From contig JASXTE010000052.1 in NCBI GenBank assembly GCA_030280995.1, positions 1 to 64,000 of the forward strand: a DNA stretch of 64,000 bases, in the 5' to 3' direction. The translations under genes and the position numbers were made by a program. Under the pieces are notes generated by a model that saw only the letters and a list, made by a program, of their open reading frames with translations, did not search any database and was not told the origin of the DNA. Below, in pieces: positions 26,728-40,811 of the stretch (positions are counted from its first letter, which is position 1; every line of letters begins with the position of its first letter). The DNA comes from Hemileia vastatrix (lineage: Eukaryota > Basidiomycota > Pucciniomycetes > Pucciniales > Zaghouaniaceae).

Positions 26728-29700
26728 ACTTCTTCTTCTTGTTATGTTTTTCATTTCATTTGACTCACAACTTGTTGACTTCATATACTTTTACATTTTA
26801 ACATATTTCACAATATTGAACATTTGAATCTTGCTGTGACAAGTTCAACTTGTTTATTACAACACAGACACAAAAATGTTGTTGTTGTTGTTGTTGATGT
26901 TGGTTAAATTCATCTAATATGAATATCTTCATGTGTTTCAATGTATATTCAAATGAGATGAAGTATATATACTTGAATAAAAGGAACACAATGTACAAAT
27001 TGTATACTTCAATAGACCACCAGTCGAGTTGTGTCAACTATATTCGATACTTCATTTAACTGAATAAAATATTCTTTTCAACTTCATTCAACAGAAACAA
27101 ACTTTTCAAAAGCTTTAACTTACAACATGACAAACTTGATCCATCTTACAACAATTATTCTGTGTAAGATGAAGTGAAAATAACAAATTTACTTTAAAGA
27201 TAACAAGTAACAAGTTCGAATTGTAACTAAAAGTTCTTGTTGTAATTGAACACAAGAACATTAACTTATTCGAATATTGTTAATTAAAATATTTATCTTT
27301 TCAACACGTTGATGTATTTACAAATTTAGATGAATTATTAAACTCATCATCATGATGATAAGTGAAAAGTGTACGACAGGTTAAAAGATTGATACTCGAC
27401 AACACTGATATTCGATTTGAGTAAAAAAAGTGTCCTTGTAAACTTTAACAAATTATTTTTTGTTGACAAAGATGATCAACTTTTACTTTTACTTGTAAGT
27501 GTGAAGTGTAAAAAGTTGATTGATCATTTCATATGAAGTAAAGGTTCTGGGGGGAAAAAAAGTGAATTTTGTTGCCTCCTGTTTGCATTTATTGTAGTGA
27601 GTGAGTGAAAGTTTAACCTTAAAGGCCACCCATCGAGTGAATTTGTTTTTTGTATGTGTGTGTGTGTGCTCCCAACTGACTCATCCATCATCGAATGTAT
27701 GTTCTTTCTCTTGTTCTTTCTTTTGGCCCACTGGTAATTCGTATGGGATGGGTTTAAACCACCCTCATCATCAATGGCACACACAATAAAATGGCCTCAC
27801 CTTACTTTGGACACCTTTGAACAATTGAACACTTGGACTTTCTCTTTCCCTTGTCAAGTGACTATACGAGTACCGAGTGACTTGTTCATTTCTTTTCTTT
27901 CAATTCCTTTCCACCCCCATCGGCATGAATCCATTATCCTAAAGGACAAAAGGAAGGAGAGAGAAAAACCCTCAATTTTTCCACTTTGACTCATCTTTAG
28001 TCATTTCATCCATTTGGTGCACTTTTGCCTACTCGATTGAATTTTTCACCACACACCAAGTCTAATGTGTCTTGTCGTTAAGTTAATTCATTTGATGGAA
28101 GAGATCATTTCACTTTTCTCTCCAGGCATAACACATACTTTTTTACTTTATTCTTTCACTCCTACTTTTTATTTTATTTTTTTTTTACTTTATTTTTCGC
28201 CTCTTCATCATTTGTACTTTTCATCGGGCGATATTTTATCAGTTTAACAAAAAAAAATTTTGGGTTCCTTTTCGAAAGACATTTAACTTAAATTTGTCTC
28301 ACTTGAGTCTCATATTGACTCATGTAATTCTTTCAACAGAAAAATAGTCAAATTTTTTTCAATGACTTTTGTGACGATTTCACATCCTTCATATATTAAC
28401 CTAATACAAATGTCCAAGACTATTTTTCATAAGTTTTTGTTTTCTTTTGTTCTGTTCTGTTCTTCTTGGTTTTACCCTTCTTCTACTTAACTGTTCTGAT
28501 TGTTCATCATGCTTTTCCTCTTTTCATTTTAAACTAAATGACTTGTGTTATTAGCCTGAGCATTCTTTTTTGTTTACTTTGATTTAGAAGCTTTTGTTCT
28601 TTGTTCTATTTCTTGTGAAGGAACAAACACACTCGAGAATAGAGAGAAAGCCAGTCAACAGAAGCTTCTTCATTCATTTGTCAAGTTGATCGCTTTTCTT
28701 CCTGTTTTCTCGTTTTATTTTTTTCTTTCTTTCTTCTTTCTTACTTTGGTCTTTCTTAATGCACGCAGCAGCTATTTTCTTTTTTTTTGTCTGCAAGTTC
28801 TTTCCAGTTGTTCATGCTGTTGAATTCTTCTTCTTCATCTTCATCTTCTCTACAACTGGTCTTTTTTTTCCTGCTCTTTTTTATTCCTTCTTCACTGTTC
28901 TTTGTCTCTTCATTCACTTTTTCCCTTATTTGGCCTGCAGGGAAAATCAGAGCCATTTTCATGTCTTCAGTTCTTTTGGTTCTATTTTATACTGTTCACT
29001 GTTCTTTCACTCTCTCTCTTGTTCATTCACAAGCAAAGTCAATGTGCTTGACAATGTTCACTGTCCAATTGGTCTCTCCAGTCTTTTAGTGCAAATGTAA
29101 ATCTAGTCGAGCTAATTATTGCGTGAAAGTTACACTTAACCATTCACTGTTGAAGAGGAAACAGTGAACCAGTGAGAATTGTATTCACTTTACTTTTAAC
29201 TAATAGACAAAAGACGAGACTCAGAGATGAAGAAGAAGAAGAGAGTAAACAAAAATCTCTTGTTTGCTTCATTCATTCTTCACTTGGCTCGTTTTTTTCC
29301 CTTCGACTGTTGAGAGATAATCAGACAAAAAGGCCAGCAAAACGAAATGAAAGACGAACAAGAAGACAAAAAAAAAGTAGGAAAATTACAGAGACAGAAA
29401 CAACCAGATGAAAAAATAAAAGTACAAATCACTCAGTGACAATGTTAACTGTTCTATCCAAGTGAAATTTCAAAGAACTTCAAGTAACAAAGATTATTCA
29501 TTCCACCAAATGTCAGTTAGTTTGAAGATAAAAAAAAATTTCAATTGGCTTCATTCATTCTTTTTACCTTTAACTTTATCTGTTGAACCTTTTTTTTACT
29601 TTTGTCTGATTCTCTCACTTGTTCAGTTGAAATACTCGTCCTGAGGTAAAATTGATCAAATATCTTCTATTCAATTACATTTGCAAATGCTAATACTCAG

Positions 29701-30186
29701 TTGATTGTGACAAATTGTTTCAAGGGAAAGGAGGAAAAATAACTTTTTTCTCTCTCAATTTTTTCTTCTTCTTCTCTGTGTTAGAACTCTCAATGCTGTA
29801 TTTTAATTGTCAATCAGTACTTACTCAAAGTTTTTTTTTCCTTGTGTCTGTGTGTCTTCCTTTTGTCTGCTTGAATTGTATTCCCTGTCGACCAGACAAT
29901 TTAGCTATTTCATTTGTGATTTGCTGATGAGTAAGTACATTCAACTCATCTGATTGCTTGTGTAAAGGAAGTTCAAGTGACTCTTTCTTACTTTCGATGA
30001 CAAATCAGGTGAACTTTTCTCTCTGTGAAGAACATGAGCAAAAGAAACAAAATTCACACAACAAGAAGAAAAGAGGAAGTTGACTTGTTGTCAGATTGAT
30101 TCAACACTTGGCTCATTCCGGTGAGCACATATTTTCTTGCCCTGGTCTTAACCATCTTCACCATCCCTGAACAAATAACAACACAC

Positions 30187-30213
30187 AACAGAACAGAACA
30201 GAACAGAACAGAA
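30187..30213. repeat. AACAG pentanucleotide array
   Basis: Five copies of the AGAAC-family pentamer. Confidence 0.9.
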
Positions 30214-32220
30214 CTGTATAGTTACAGCTTGTGTTAATTAAACTGCAACTGCACAAAGCAAGTTGAACACTCTGCTTCTTTTCTTTGTCTTTTCTACGTT
30301 GTTCTTACTTGTCTCTTTATTTTTATTCTTTTTGTCCTCTTTTCCTGTCTTCTTTCATTTGTTCTTTTTTTTTCTTTGGGTAAAAGTTTTTTTCTTGTCC
30401 AATTTTATATCCATGAGAAGTTTTGCACAACTTTAGTCTTCTTCTCTTTTTTTTGTATCTTTTACACACATAAATTCAAGTAGTAAAATCGCTTAATTGG
30501 CATAAAGTATGACACATAAATTTGTAATAATTACACAATGGCATAGTTCTAGAATTTTACCGTACTGTAGTAAAAGTATAAAAGTACACACTTATACATA
30601 CAAATATACAACGAGACAGAGAATGAATGACGATAGAACTTAATGATAATTGAATAAATTATTTCATCCATGATTCAGTATAAAAGTATTTTTCTTTTTT
30701 TTGTTCTTTCTTCATCTTTTTTTGTTGTTTTGTTTTTTCATCAGTACGAAAGAAATATAATAATTTATTTCATCCTTGTGTTCATTTGTACTGAATGTTT
30801 ATTTATCCTGAACTTAGTAAACTTGTTTATTTGTCCTGTCATGAATTTGTTGATATATTTTTTTTCTCTCTCATCGTGTCTTTGGATATTTTTGTTGATG
30901 TTGTTGTTGTTGTTGTTTCTTTCTATTTGGTGGTCGTTTATTCACACGAATATTCCAAAGAAACAACAAGAAGAAGAAGAACAGAGACATTGGATAGTCG
31001 ACGTCGAACTTGTCGAGCATAACCTTTGTCCTTATTTACCCTCGGTTTATCTTTTCTCAAGTATATTATTTCATTGGACAGTATTTTCTTCTTCTTCTTC
31101 TTATTCTTTTTGTATCTTCTTTATCATACAAGTCGTTTATTTGGAGACTTCATCTTGAGTAATTTTGTCTTTTGTGTAATAACCAATGTCAGGCAAGTGC
31201 AAGTGCAATTTAGTACATTTGCAGTACCGAAGCTCAAGTATCACACAAGGTTAAGAAGTAGTAAGTAAGAAAGAAAAGAAATTTGATTCTTACTTCACTG
31301 TTTTTTTCCTCCCATTTTGTATGTTTCACTTTTTTTCCTCTCTCTCTCTCTCCTGTCTTTCCATTTACTATGTCTTTATATTGTTGGTCCCAATGTGTCT
31401 TTCAATCTTTTCATCTTTGTCTTCATCATCATCATCATCATCTTGAGAACATTGACAATCGTTCTTCTTCTTCTTTGAAGAGAGAGAAAGATACACCAAG
31501 ATGGACAAGGTATCAAATTACTTGTCCATTCTTTTGTATCATTCATTTTTGCCTTTTACATTCATTTGCTTTTTTTGCATTCATCAACAAACACACACAC
31601 ACACACATTCCTTTAACTTACTCATTCATTCACTTTTTCATGGGCAGATAGCACAAGTATAACAGAAAGAAAAACAGAAACAGAAACAGAAACACATACA
31701 GTAACATAGAGACACATCTGCTTTGCATTGCATTGAAAAGAAGAAAAAGGAGAAAAAAAGTCAAAGCAAAACAGACTGGGAGTTCATCTTGAGTAACCAA
31801 TTGAACTGCAACTGCTACTTTTGGTGAAAGAAGTAAAGTGAATGCATTGCCAATTTGTGCAAAGGTTGGGCATGTAATCAATGGTCTCCACTTGCAACTT
31901 GAACAATTGGGTTGTTCTTTCAGCTTTTCTTTCATTCTTTTTTTTTCTTCTTTCTCTGTTCGACCTTTTTCTTTCTTTCTTTCTTTTTTTACTCTTTCTC
32001 TCCTTCATATATATATTTTTCCTCCTGAAGGGTGAAAGATGAGCCAGATTTCATCTCATATACACAAGAAGAAGAAGAAAAACGTAGAAGCAACCTTGCC
32101 TCGTGTCTGTTCATTTTTTCATTTTTTACTTTTTCTCATCCTTCTATTTCCTCACGAGTAGAGAAGGAAGATTCTCTTCTGTGATTGTACGATCCCGCAA
32201 CAGAGTAAAAAGTACTGAAA

Positions 32221-32300
32221 GAAAGAGAAAGAAAGAGAAAGAAAGAGAAAGAAAGAGAAAGAAAGAGAAAGAAAGAGAAAGAAAGAGAAAGAAAGAGAAA
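32221..32300. repeat. Perfect 10-bp purine tandem array
   Basis: Eight identical copies of GAAAGAGAAA, all purine on the plus strand. This accounts for the Lys/Arg/Glu and the antisense Phe/Ser/Leu open frames over it. Confidence 0.95.
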
Positions 32301-33381
32301 CAGTAGGAAGATGCGAGGATGCGGCAATGATGGTAAGATGTAGACCGTTGTTCTGCTCACAGCTTGAAATTGAATGGCCAAGAAGAAAAGATGAAGGAAA
32401 ATCCACCTGACCCTGCTTTTGTAGCATTTGTGATCACCACTTTTTCACCGGAGTAATTTACGTTTACTAAGTGCACTCTGTACCCTTTTTCCTTCTTTCT
32501 TTCTTTTCTTCTTCTTCACTTACAGTACTTTCTACATTTCTCTCTTTCTCTCAGTTGTGAACTTTTGAACACTTTTCTGTTCTTTCGAGTGAAAAATTTG
32601 CCAAACTTTCATTGGCCTGGTTGTGTTAACTCTCTTATTCATTGTAAATTCAATACGGATGTTATTTTGGTCTTTTTTTTCTTCTTCTTCATCTTCTTCT
32701 TCGTTCTTTTGCTTCCTTAACGTAACTGACTTGAATGAGTATGAGGTTGGTGTCACTTGTGTAGATGTCATTTCCATACGGACATTTGGAAGTCTAATCC
32801 TAGTATAAACTAAGACTGTGAAAAGGAAGAAGAAAAAAAAATATAAAATCAACAGCAAGTACTGATGAAAGAAAGAACTTTTTTTTTTGAAGAAGAAGAA
32901 GGAGAAGACTTTAAAGAGATTTACATTTGACCACCAAAAACACATCGGAAGGATGAAGAAAACAGGAAACGGATGTACAGACTGTTTTTTTTTTCTTCCT
33001 GTCTATGTGTCTTTTAAAAGGTAACCTTCAACTTGATTTACAAGTCAGTTTGTCAATAGAAAAATCATTGAGTTCTTTTTTATTTCCTCTTCTTTTAAAA
33101 CATTCTTTTCAACAACAGGCAACTTGATGTCACTTCACATAGTTGAATCATGTGACTCACTGCTTTCGATTAAATAAACTTGCTCTTTGGTCAGTGAACT
33201 GTCCTGTCAGTTTTTCTATCTCTTAATGTATCCGCTTTTACCAAGTGTGACACAAGTGAACAGTGAATATTGTATCGAGCCTGCTGTTACTGTTCTACCT
33301 TTATACTTGCTTTGCTTCAATTGTTCGCATATTCTGTATGTTTCCTTTTGTTACTTGTCCTGAAGGGAGAGACACAAAACT

Positions 33382-33384
<3 letters not shown>

Positions 33385-33412
<28 letters not shown>
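33385..33412. repeat. (GA)n microsatellite
   Basis: Uninterrupted GA run of about 14 units. Confidence 0.95.
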
Positions 33413-34774
33413 TAAAGCCTAAGTCGTGATGATTAGACTGGCAGTCCAGTTAATTCAATGTGTAAGTACAGAACCCGGCAGAAAGTCGATAGGTGTGACA
33501 CGTGGTTGACAGTACCATGATCATACATGTATAAATTGACCCCAGTATACTTCACCCAGTAATAGTAGCAAACAAATATATGCACATACAAATGATACAC
33601 GATTGATTGAACAGGCATGGAAAGAAGAAAAAGAATAATATGGAAAAAAAATCACCAAAGTTCTTGAGGTCATTTTTCTATGTAACAAGTTATCTAAGTG
33701 ACAAATGATGATCAATTGAAATATACATTGTATTTGATAATTTTCATTTTAAATAATGTAAAATACTTATACAGTGACAAAATAAAAACAAACTGAAGCT
33801 TATGTAAGGTGAAAGCGCAGATGTTTAGAACTTTTTACTGGACATTTTTCATCGTTCACTAGTGGTGTGTTTATCATGGTTGATTCACCTGAATAAATGT
33901 CAGTCAGTATTGTCAATCATAAAATTTCAAGTGTATCTTTATCTTTACTATTGTTACTTTTGACTTTTCTCTTGCAGCTGCTTTGACTTTGCCATGGATG
34001 AAATGACACACACAGACAGACAGACGTATTGAAAGCAAATGAAAACTTGAACAATCTGCATGTGAAGAAAGAGACAGTTGACGATTCGACGAAATAATTT
34101 TGTTAAGGTCAGTAAAACCGGTGAATTCGTGCGCATTGAAAAATCTTTCCAACAATTCACTGTAATAATTTTATTTCTCCTTGTCCAGTTTGTACACTTT
34201 AAAAGATACAAAAATTAAAGTGTATTTTTTCTTTTTACAAAATATATTCAATTGATCATTGGTAGTAGATAATGATTGATAGTTAAAGTGTTGAGAATAA
34301 AATAACCTGGGTGAGTCATTTTAACCGATTGATTGAACCAGTGAAAATGCGATGAGTGAAACCGTTTGCGTCTGCTCTCATCCTTTTCATCCAACTGTTT
34401 GCCTGTTTGACTTCAGTTTCACTTGCAACTCGCTTCAGAACACAACTAACATCACTGTTGTACGAGTAGCAACAGAACCAACAGAAGCAACTTCAACACA
34501 AGTATTCAAATTGTGTCGACTTTTTCATCAACTATTCGTCTCTCTTTCTCTCTGTTACATGTGACAAATTCGTCTCTTTCCCTCATTTCTCATCATTGAC
34601 TATCAAACAACTGTAAATGATTGAAATTTAAAAAACAATCGAATGATTTAATTGTTCGAAAAGTTGAAAAAAAATTCTTCTCTCTCAACAATAAGTAAAA
34701 ATAATCAACGTGACAAACATACAGAGACACAGAAAGAAAATTTTTGCCATCTTTTTTCAGTGTTTACAGTGAAA

Positions 34775-34794
34775 GTTCTGTTCTGTTCTGTTCT
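34775..34794. repeat. GTTCT pentanucleotide array
   Basis: Four copies of the GTTCT pentamer, the complement of the AGAAC arrays elsewhere in the window. Confidence 0.9.
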
Positions 34795-37700
34795 TCAACA
34801 TAACAACAACAACAAAAGGAAGAAGAAGAAAGAAGAAAGAAAAAGGTAATTGCACTAAGTTCAAACGGAAGTAAGGAAAAGAAAAAATATGTGAAACAAC
34901 ACACTGTTTACAGTTATTTTCTGCCAAGTGCCAAGTGTGATCAAACTCGATGATACTTTAGTAGTATTTAGTTTCTTCATTGTGCGTGTTTTCTTTATAC
35001 CCGGGTTGAAAGAAACAGACAAACCAGAATAGACACGAAGGGATGTTGCAAGTTAAGTCAAGTCAAGTGAAGTGAAGTCAAGTCAACTGACTTACTTAGT
35101 CTTAGTGTACAAGTTTACCGCGTGTCGTTTTGGGCAGAAAAAGGACCAAGTTGTTTCTCTCTTTCTCTGGGTGAATTTCGGGAAAAGAACATTTTTCGGG
35201 CCTCATTCTTTGTCTCTTTTTTCACATTTTCTCACTACTCTTACTCTTACTGTTGCTGAGTTAGCCCTCATTGAATATCACTGTCTCTTTGTTATGCCAG
35301 GGACATCTTTTTCTTCCAACATCTTTCTTCTTACATCTGCAGATGTTTCTATCTTCGCCAAAACATGATTACATGATTCTTTGTGTTCTTTTCTTTGTCT
35401 TCTTGTGTATTAGAACAATAGGAAAATTTGTTAATTGAATTTTACTACTGGTCAAGTGTAACCAGTAACTCATGTAACTTCACATTCTTCTTGAACATTC
35501 TCTTCTCTTATCTTAACTAATGTAACACTTGTAAATCTTTCTCAATTTTCGTTTTATTTATCTGCTTAAAGTAAATTCAATGTTATGTTAAAGTTAAATT
35601 TTCTTTTATTACATTTGGTCACATCTTCAAACCACTGACTATCCTTTCATTATCCATACAATTGATCACACTACATTGTACATTTTCTTCTACTTTTTTT
35701 TTCTAACTTATTTTCATTCAATTGTACTTTTCTTTTCTTCAAAATATTTCTCCTTCTCAACTTGTGCAGTCAATCTTTGTGTATCCAAATGTTCTGTCCA
35801 AGATGTAGAAGATGAAGAAACCTTTGTCATTTTGCAACTTTGCAACTTGTCAATTTTACTTCTACTTCTTCTTCTCATCTATGTATTTTTCATCTTTACT
35901 TTTTTTTCATTCTTCCATCATCTTTTCATACAACATTTTTACCAAAGTTGAACGAAGTAAAGTGTCAACTTTTTCTTTCTTCACCCTTTTTTACCATCTG
36001 CTAAACAGTCTTCTTCTTCTTCTTACTTACTTGTACTTTCACTTTCATACTTTAAGGGAAGAAACTTTTATATAAGTTGAGTAAATTTCAACTTTACACC
36101 AAAGTAAAAGATCCATTGTTATGTTGTTGAAATTGATCTGGTCTTCTTTTTTTCATCTTGTTCACCTCGTTCTTTAGCCAGAAGGGAAGAGAAGAACGAT
36201 TTCTTTAAACCATTTTTAACCCTTCAACACATTCAATTGTCCAATCATTTCAATATTTTTCAAGATGTACTTTCAACCAGAGAAAAAGGTGAGACTTTCA
36301 GAGAAAATGTTGAATTGGGTAGAACTTTTCATCGAATTATTCGAAGAAAGTTCTATCCATAAGTTGGATCTTATATTCTTCTTGGATAAATCTTTCAATT
36401 TAAATTTTTCCTCTTATCCTTGTTATCGTATTCTTATTACAACAAACAATATAATTGACAATTCAATACAATAATCAAGGTTTATAAATCACACAGAGTA
36501 ATATTTCAATGTCTGGGATAAAAAATTTGTTCTTTTAAATTTATCTAATAATTCAATGTGTGTAAAACACATTCACACAGTCACAAACAATTGTCTGTGA
36601 CTGTCATTGTTATATATGTGTTTGTGTATATGTATTAACTTGATTCACATGAGGGATGATGTCAAGTAAACTTTCACACTTTTTCTTTTCATCAGTAAAT
36701 GAATTCATGAACATTTGTTGACATTTACTGACAAAAGGATAGAATATTTTTGCCTCTTTAACTCTCATGAGAATTACAATTCTTTCAACTTTCATCATAT
36801 GAGTTATCTTGATGATGATTATTAATTGATTGTCAACAATACAAGTCTTTTGATTGAAAATTAAATTAACCTTTGACATAAAAAAAAAATCACTTGAAGA
36901 TGACAATTAGTTATAAATGATTGTGAAAATTGAAAAATAGTTGATAAGATCATTAAATATATCTTCAATCATCAGTTATAACTGATGTAAATATATTTTC
37001 ATGGCAATATTATTCTTTAAACATTTACAATCTCTTAGAATTTTCACTTGAATGAATTCATTCAGGTAAAAATATGTCTTTACAGTTGCAGTCAAATCTT
37101 TTCTCATCGGTTTTGTGGCAATTTATGTGACTTTTTTTTTGTGGGTTGATTTATTCTACCATCAGAAGAAATGTTGACACATTTCACATTGGTAACCTGA
37201 AAGTTTTTTTCTCTTTTTCCTTCACGAAAGAGAGAGAGAGACTATTTGAACAGTCCAAAGGCAAGGAAAAAAAAAGAGAAGCAAACTGATCAACATGGAA
37301 AGTATTGCACAAGCATGGACACATCAGTAGAGTATCCAAGCATTGAAATATCCAAGAGTGTTGGAAAGAGTATTGGAATGTTAGAGAGAGAAAGAGAGAC
37401 TTGAAGAGTTAGAGAATGTACGAGTGGTCAAAGTTGCCAAAGTTGGGCCAAAACGAAATTGACCTGTCCTCTTGTTCGTCCTTGCCATTACTCTTTTTCC
37501 TGATTTTTTCCTTTTGCTCTTTTACTTGTTCTGACTTTTCTTCTTTTTTTCCTTTTTCTCTTTTTTCTTCTTCTTGTAAACTTTTCCCTGGTTGAACACA
37601 GTGCTGAGTAATTGAGTCTTTTGCTGTTGGCCAAGGGAGACTTTATTCGACTTTTTTTTTCTTCTTCTTTCCTTCGAACTTGCTTTTTTACTTCTTCTTC

Positions 37701-38819
37701 TTCTTCTTCTTCTTATGCTTGTGCTTGTACTTTGCACTTGTACATTTGGTAGTATACTGTGTGGTGCCACTGCAAGCAAATCGTTGCATTTCACTAGACA
37801 TAATGTGTTCATCTTTCATCCTGCATCTTTTTGCTCTTTTTTTTTCTTCTTTTTCTTTTCTTCTTGCTTATGTTAGTTGCAACTTGTACATTTTCCATGA
37901 GAAGAGAAAGGAAAAGAGAAAAATTTCCCCTTCTCCATCTAAATGTGGATGTGGATGTGGATGTGTGACAGATTGCAGCTGGCAAGTGGACCGAAGTGGA
38001 TTTCACGAAGGATCAGATTTTTTTTTTTTGTGCCTTTTTTTCTTTAAACTTTCTGTCGGTTGAAACTTTCAGCAACCTTTCGTTTATCCAAGCAAACCCT
38101 TTGCCATAGTTTCCAGTTTGAAATTCTTTTTTCTTTTTTTCCCTTCTCCTTCTCTACACGAATCAATGAGCACAGAAACACATTCGATGACAAACGTTTC
38201 TAGACTGACGAATTTTATTTCTTCTATTTTGTTCTTTTCATGCTTTTCAAACTTTTTCAAAATGCATAATGTACAATTTGTATAAAATTCTCATTGTACA
38301 TTTATATTTCAATGTGTGTGTTTCTTGTAACATAGAAGAACAACATTTACAATAATTTTTACTGATATCAAAAGTCAACAATGATTTTGTACAACAAAGG
38401 AAATTTCGTCATTTTATGACAAAGATGAAGAATGATCAATTTAATTATCGAGTGTTAAAAGATTCATTAGAACACTGTTGAAAACTATTTAGTTGTTTCT
38501 TTGGTAAATCTTTTAACCATCAGTTTGGTTAATTGACAAAATTTTCTTCTCCATCTTTGAATCTTGTGTATTTTTCAAGTGACATCTTCATCTTTATCGA
38601 GTGGAAAGAAAAAGGTGAATTGTGATCATCTCATCTCATCATCATGGTGCAAGTGAAAGATCAACTGTCACTTCTAAAGATTGCCTTTCTTTGTCACATC
38701 ATTTCACTTTGAGTTGAACAGTATACAAACTTCAAGTGAGTGTGTCAAATCGATTGAGAAATTTTTTTCCTTCCTTTTCAAGTAAAAGTTGTTCACAGTA
38801 AAACTTCACTCTGGTTGCC

Positions 38820-38848
38820 AATGATGATGATGATGATGATGATGATGT
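38820..38848. repeat. (GAT)n microsatellite
   Basis: Uninterrupted ATG/GAT run about 700 nt before the Sidestep-like gene. Confidence 0.95.
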
Positions 38849-39462
38849 AGTTGATCGAGATGATGATAGAATTTGTTCTTAGAATCATCATTTCCATCAA
38901 CTAGTGGCATTTTTCACTTGGTAAAGAAAGAAGAAAAAAAAGTTGCCACTTCTTGTATCGTCTTAACTCATCTTCATTTACTTCAATGTCACATCAAAAG
39001 GCAAGCACAAGAAGAGTGTCATTTATGTGTCTGGTTATTTGATGTTGCATCAAGTTATCTTTGTGAAAGAAGAAGCAAGTTGACACGGCCACCGAAGGCC
39101 ATTAAGCGGATAATAAGAGTAACACATTGTCGATTGTCACATCTTGTTCTTTCTGGGTGAACTGAAAAAAAAGGAAAGAAGAAAGTTCTTTCCTTTTGCT
39201 TGATCAAACAGCTTTTCATCTTGTACAGTTACTTAACTATATTCAAATTATCTCAAATACTACTTGATGACAAATGTGAAAGTTCATTACATGTTCTATT
39301 CATTTGTCCATCGAACAGGTCGAACACACAAGAAAGATAGAACAAGTAAAAGTAAACTAACAAGACAAAAGTTATCTTGATGATGTAACATTGATGCCAC
39401 AAGTAGAATAACATGAATTTCATTTATTTCTTCAAACAGATTTATAACTTCCATGGATGGAC

Positions 39463-39470
39463 TATAAAAT
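39463..39470 (+). promoter_or_regulatory. Possible TATA box of the Sidestep-like gene
   Basis: TATAAAAT lies 76-83 nt before the first in-frame ATG at 39546. A start of transcription about 30 nt downstream would give a 5' leader of roughly 50 nt. An alternative reading is that exon 1 starts at 39511, because ttattgacag just before it is an acceptable splice acceptor; the promoter would then be further upstream. In an AT-rich genome this motif also occurs by chance. Confidence 0.25.
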
Positions 39471-39545
39471 TAACAAAAAAAAGAACAAAGTAATCTGTCC
39501 TTATTGACAGAATTTATACATTCACTTAATAGATCAAAGATTTCC

Positions 39546-40811
39546 ATGAAGAAGTGTTCATTCGATATTACTACTAAATTAGTAGGTGACAAACTAAAGT
39601 ACAAGAAGAATGTGGATAATAAAGAAAAGGAAGAAGAAAAAGAAAAAGAAAATGTAAGTAAAGTTAATTATGATGAAAAATCTTCGTCATCATTAAAGTG
39701 TCAATTAAAGAGAAGAAGAAAAGAACAACAAGTAATTTTAACAAGAGTCATCAATAGAATTTTTTATTGGTCATCAAATGGTCAAGATCAAATGAATCAA
39801 TCACTAACAACAATTGCTACAGTTAAATGCAAAGAACTTTACAACATCAACAAACATCAACATAAAAAATGTGACAAAAGTGAATTTCAAACAAATACAA
39901 CAAAATCAGGACCAGTTTTTTATCCTAAAACATTATTATTTATCATTTTATGGATAAATTTATGTCAAATACCTTTATTTACATCATGTGATTTTGTTAA
40001 TTCACCATCAACAACATTACAATCGAAGAAAAATTTTTTAATTTCATCATCATCATCATCTATTTTACCTTGTTCTAATTGTTTATCAAATTCATCACCA
40101 TCTTTATCTACGATTGTTACAAATGATGTTACTTTAAGTGCACCCTTACCACCTTTAACGCCTATTTCACCAACTGAATCACTTGACCAAGACAATTTAC
40201 AAATTCATCAACAACAACAACAACAATTGAAATCAAGTGGTACATTGCACTTTCAACATCATCATCATCATTATTTACATTCTGATACATCAGATCATTT
40301 ACTTAGATCATCAGATCAACTTTTACCATCACCTGAAGCACTTTCAGCATCACCAGTATCTTCATTATCATTGTATCAACTACCTAAGCACAATTTAACT
40401 GTAATTAATGTACTAATAGGAGCAACTGCTCGTTTACCTTGTGACTTAACTCCAACATCTGAAGGTGGAATTGTTCAATTGATTTTATGGTATAATTCAT
40501 CTAATGGTACAGGTCCACCTATTTATACAGTTGATGCACGTAATTCATCAAGAATTTCATCATCCTCATCCTCATCATCATCATCATCATCTTCATCATC
40601 ATCATCATCTACATTTGCACTTTTTTCACCTTCTGCTACTTTGTCATCGTCATCTAGTTTAAATACACCAAATAATCATCTATTAAAAGCAATTCACTTT
40701 ATACCTGATACTTATAGAGATCGATTACAATTTAATTTATCATTAAATTCACCATCAATTTTAACTATTTCATCAGTACGAGAAGATGATTCTGGTGATT
40801 ATTCATGTAGG
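39546..40811 (+). CDS. Exon 1: charged leader, hydrophobic signal/anchor, Ser-rich linker and most of Ig1
   Basis: The frame is open from 39474, and 39546 is its first ATG. Residues 1-128 are Lys/Glu/Asn-rich and unusual for a secreted protein. Residues 129-146 (codons 39930-39983) form a hydrophobic stretch ending near PLFTSC, the likely signal peptide core or signal anchor. A Ser/Thr/Pro-rich linker with short Gln and His runs follows to about residue 280. Ig1 has its first Cys at 299 (RLPCDLTP), Trp at 315 (LILWYN) and second Cys at 421 (DSGDYSCR). A poly-Ser insert written by TCA/TCC/TCT codons (about 40556-40610) lengthens the Ig1 loop. Several N-glycosylation sequons are present. The exon ends G|GTAAGT in phase 0. 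Open translation runs on into the intron to 40940 and is not coding there. Confidence 0.8.

Larger units (their letters stand above)
26728..39462. other. Long stretch upstream of the Sidestep-like gene, no gene seen
   Basis: Carries (GA)n at 33385-33412, a perfect decamer array at 32221-32300, GTTCT/AGAAC pentamer arrays and a (GAT)n run at 38820-38848. It may include upstream introns or regulatory DNA of the gene starting at 39546, but nothing shows this directly. The frame at 36265-36474 starts MYFQPEKK followed by a donor-like AAG|GTGAGA and is of mixed composition, but has no recognisable domain. Confidence 0.4.

Noticed and set aside
36610..36906. 98-codon minus-strand open frame
   Set aside because: Mixed composition but no domain, no clear start context and no splice partners. 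Frames of this length are expected by chance in 64 kb of AT-rich sequence.
38873..39160. 95-codon open frame just upstream of the Sidestep-like gene
   Set aside because: It begins with TTG and has no ATG in frame, so it is unlikely to be translated. It may be regulatory or untranslated sequence.
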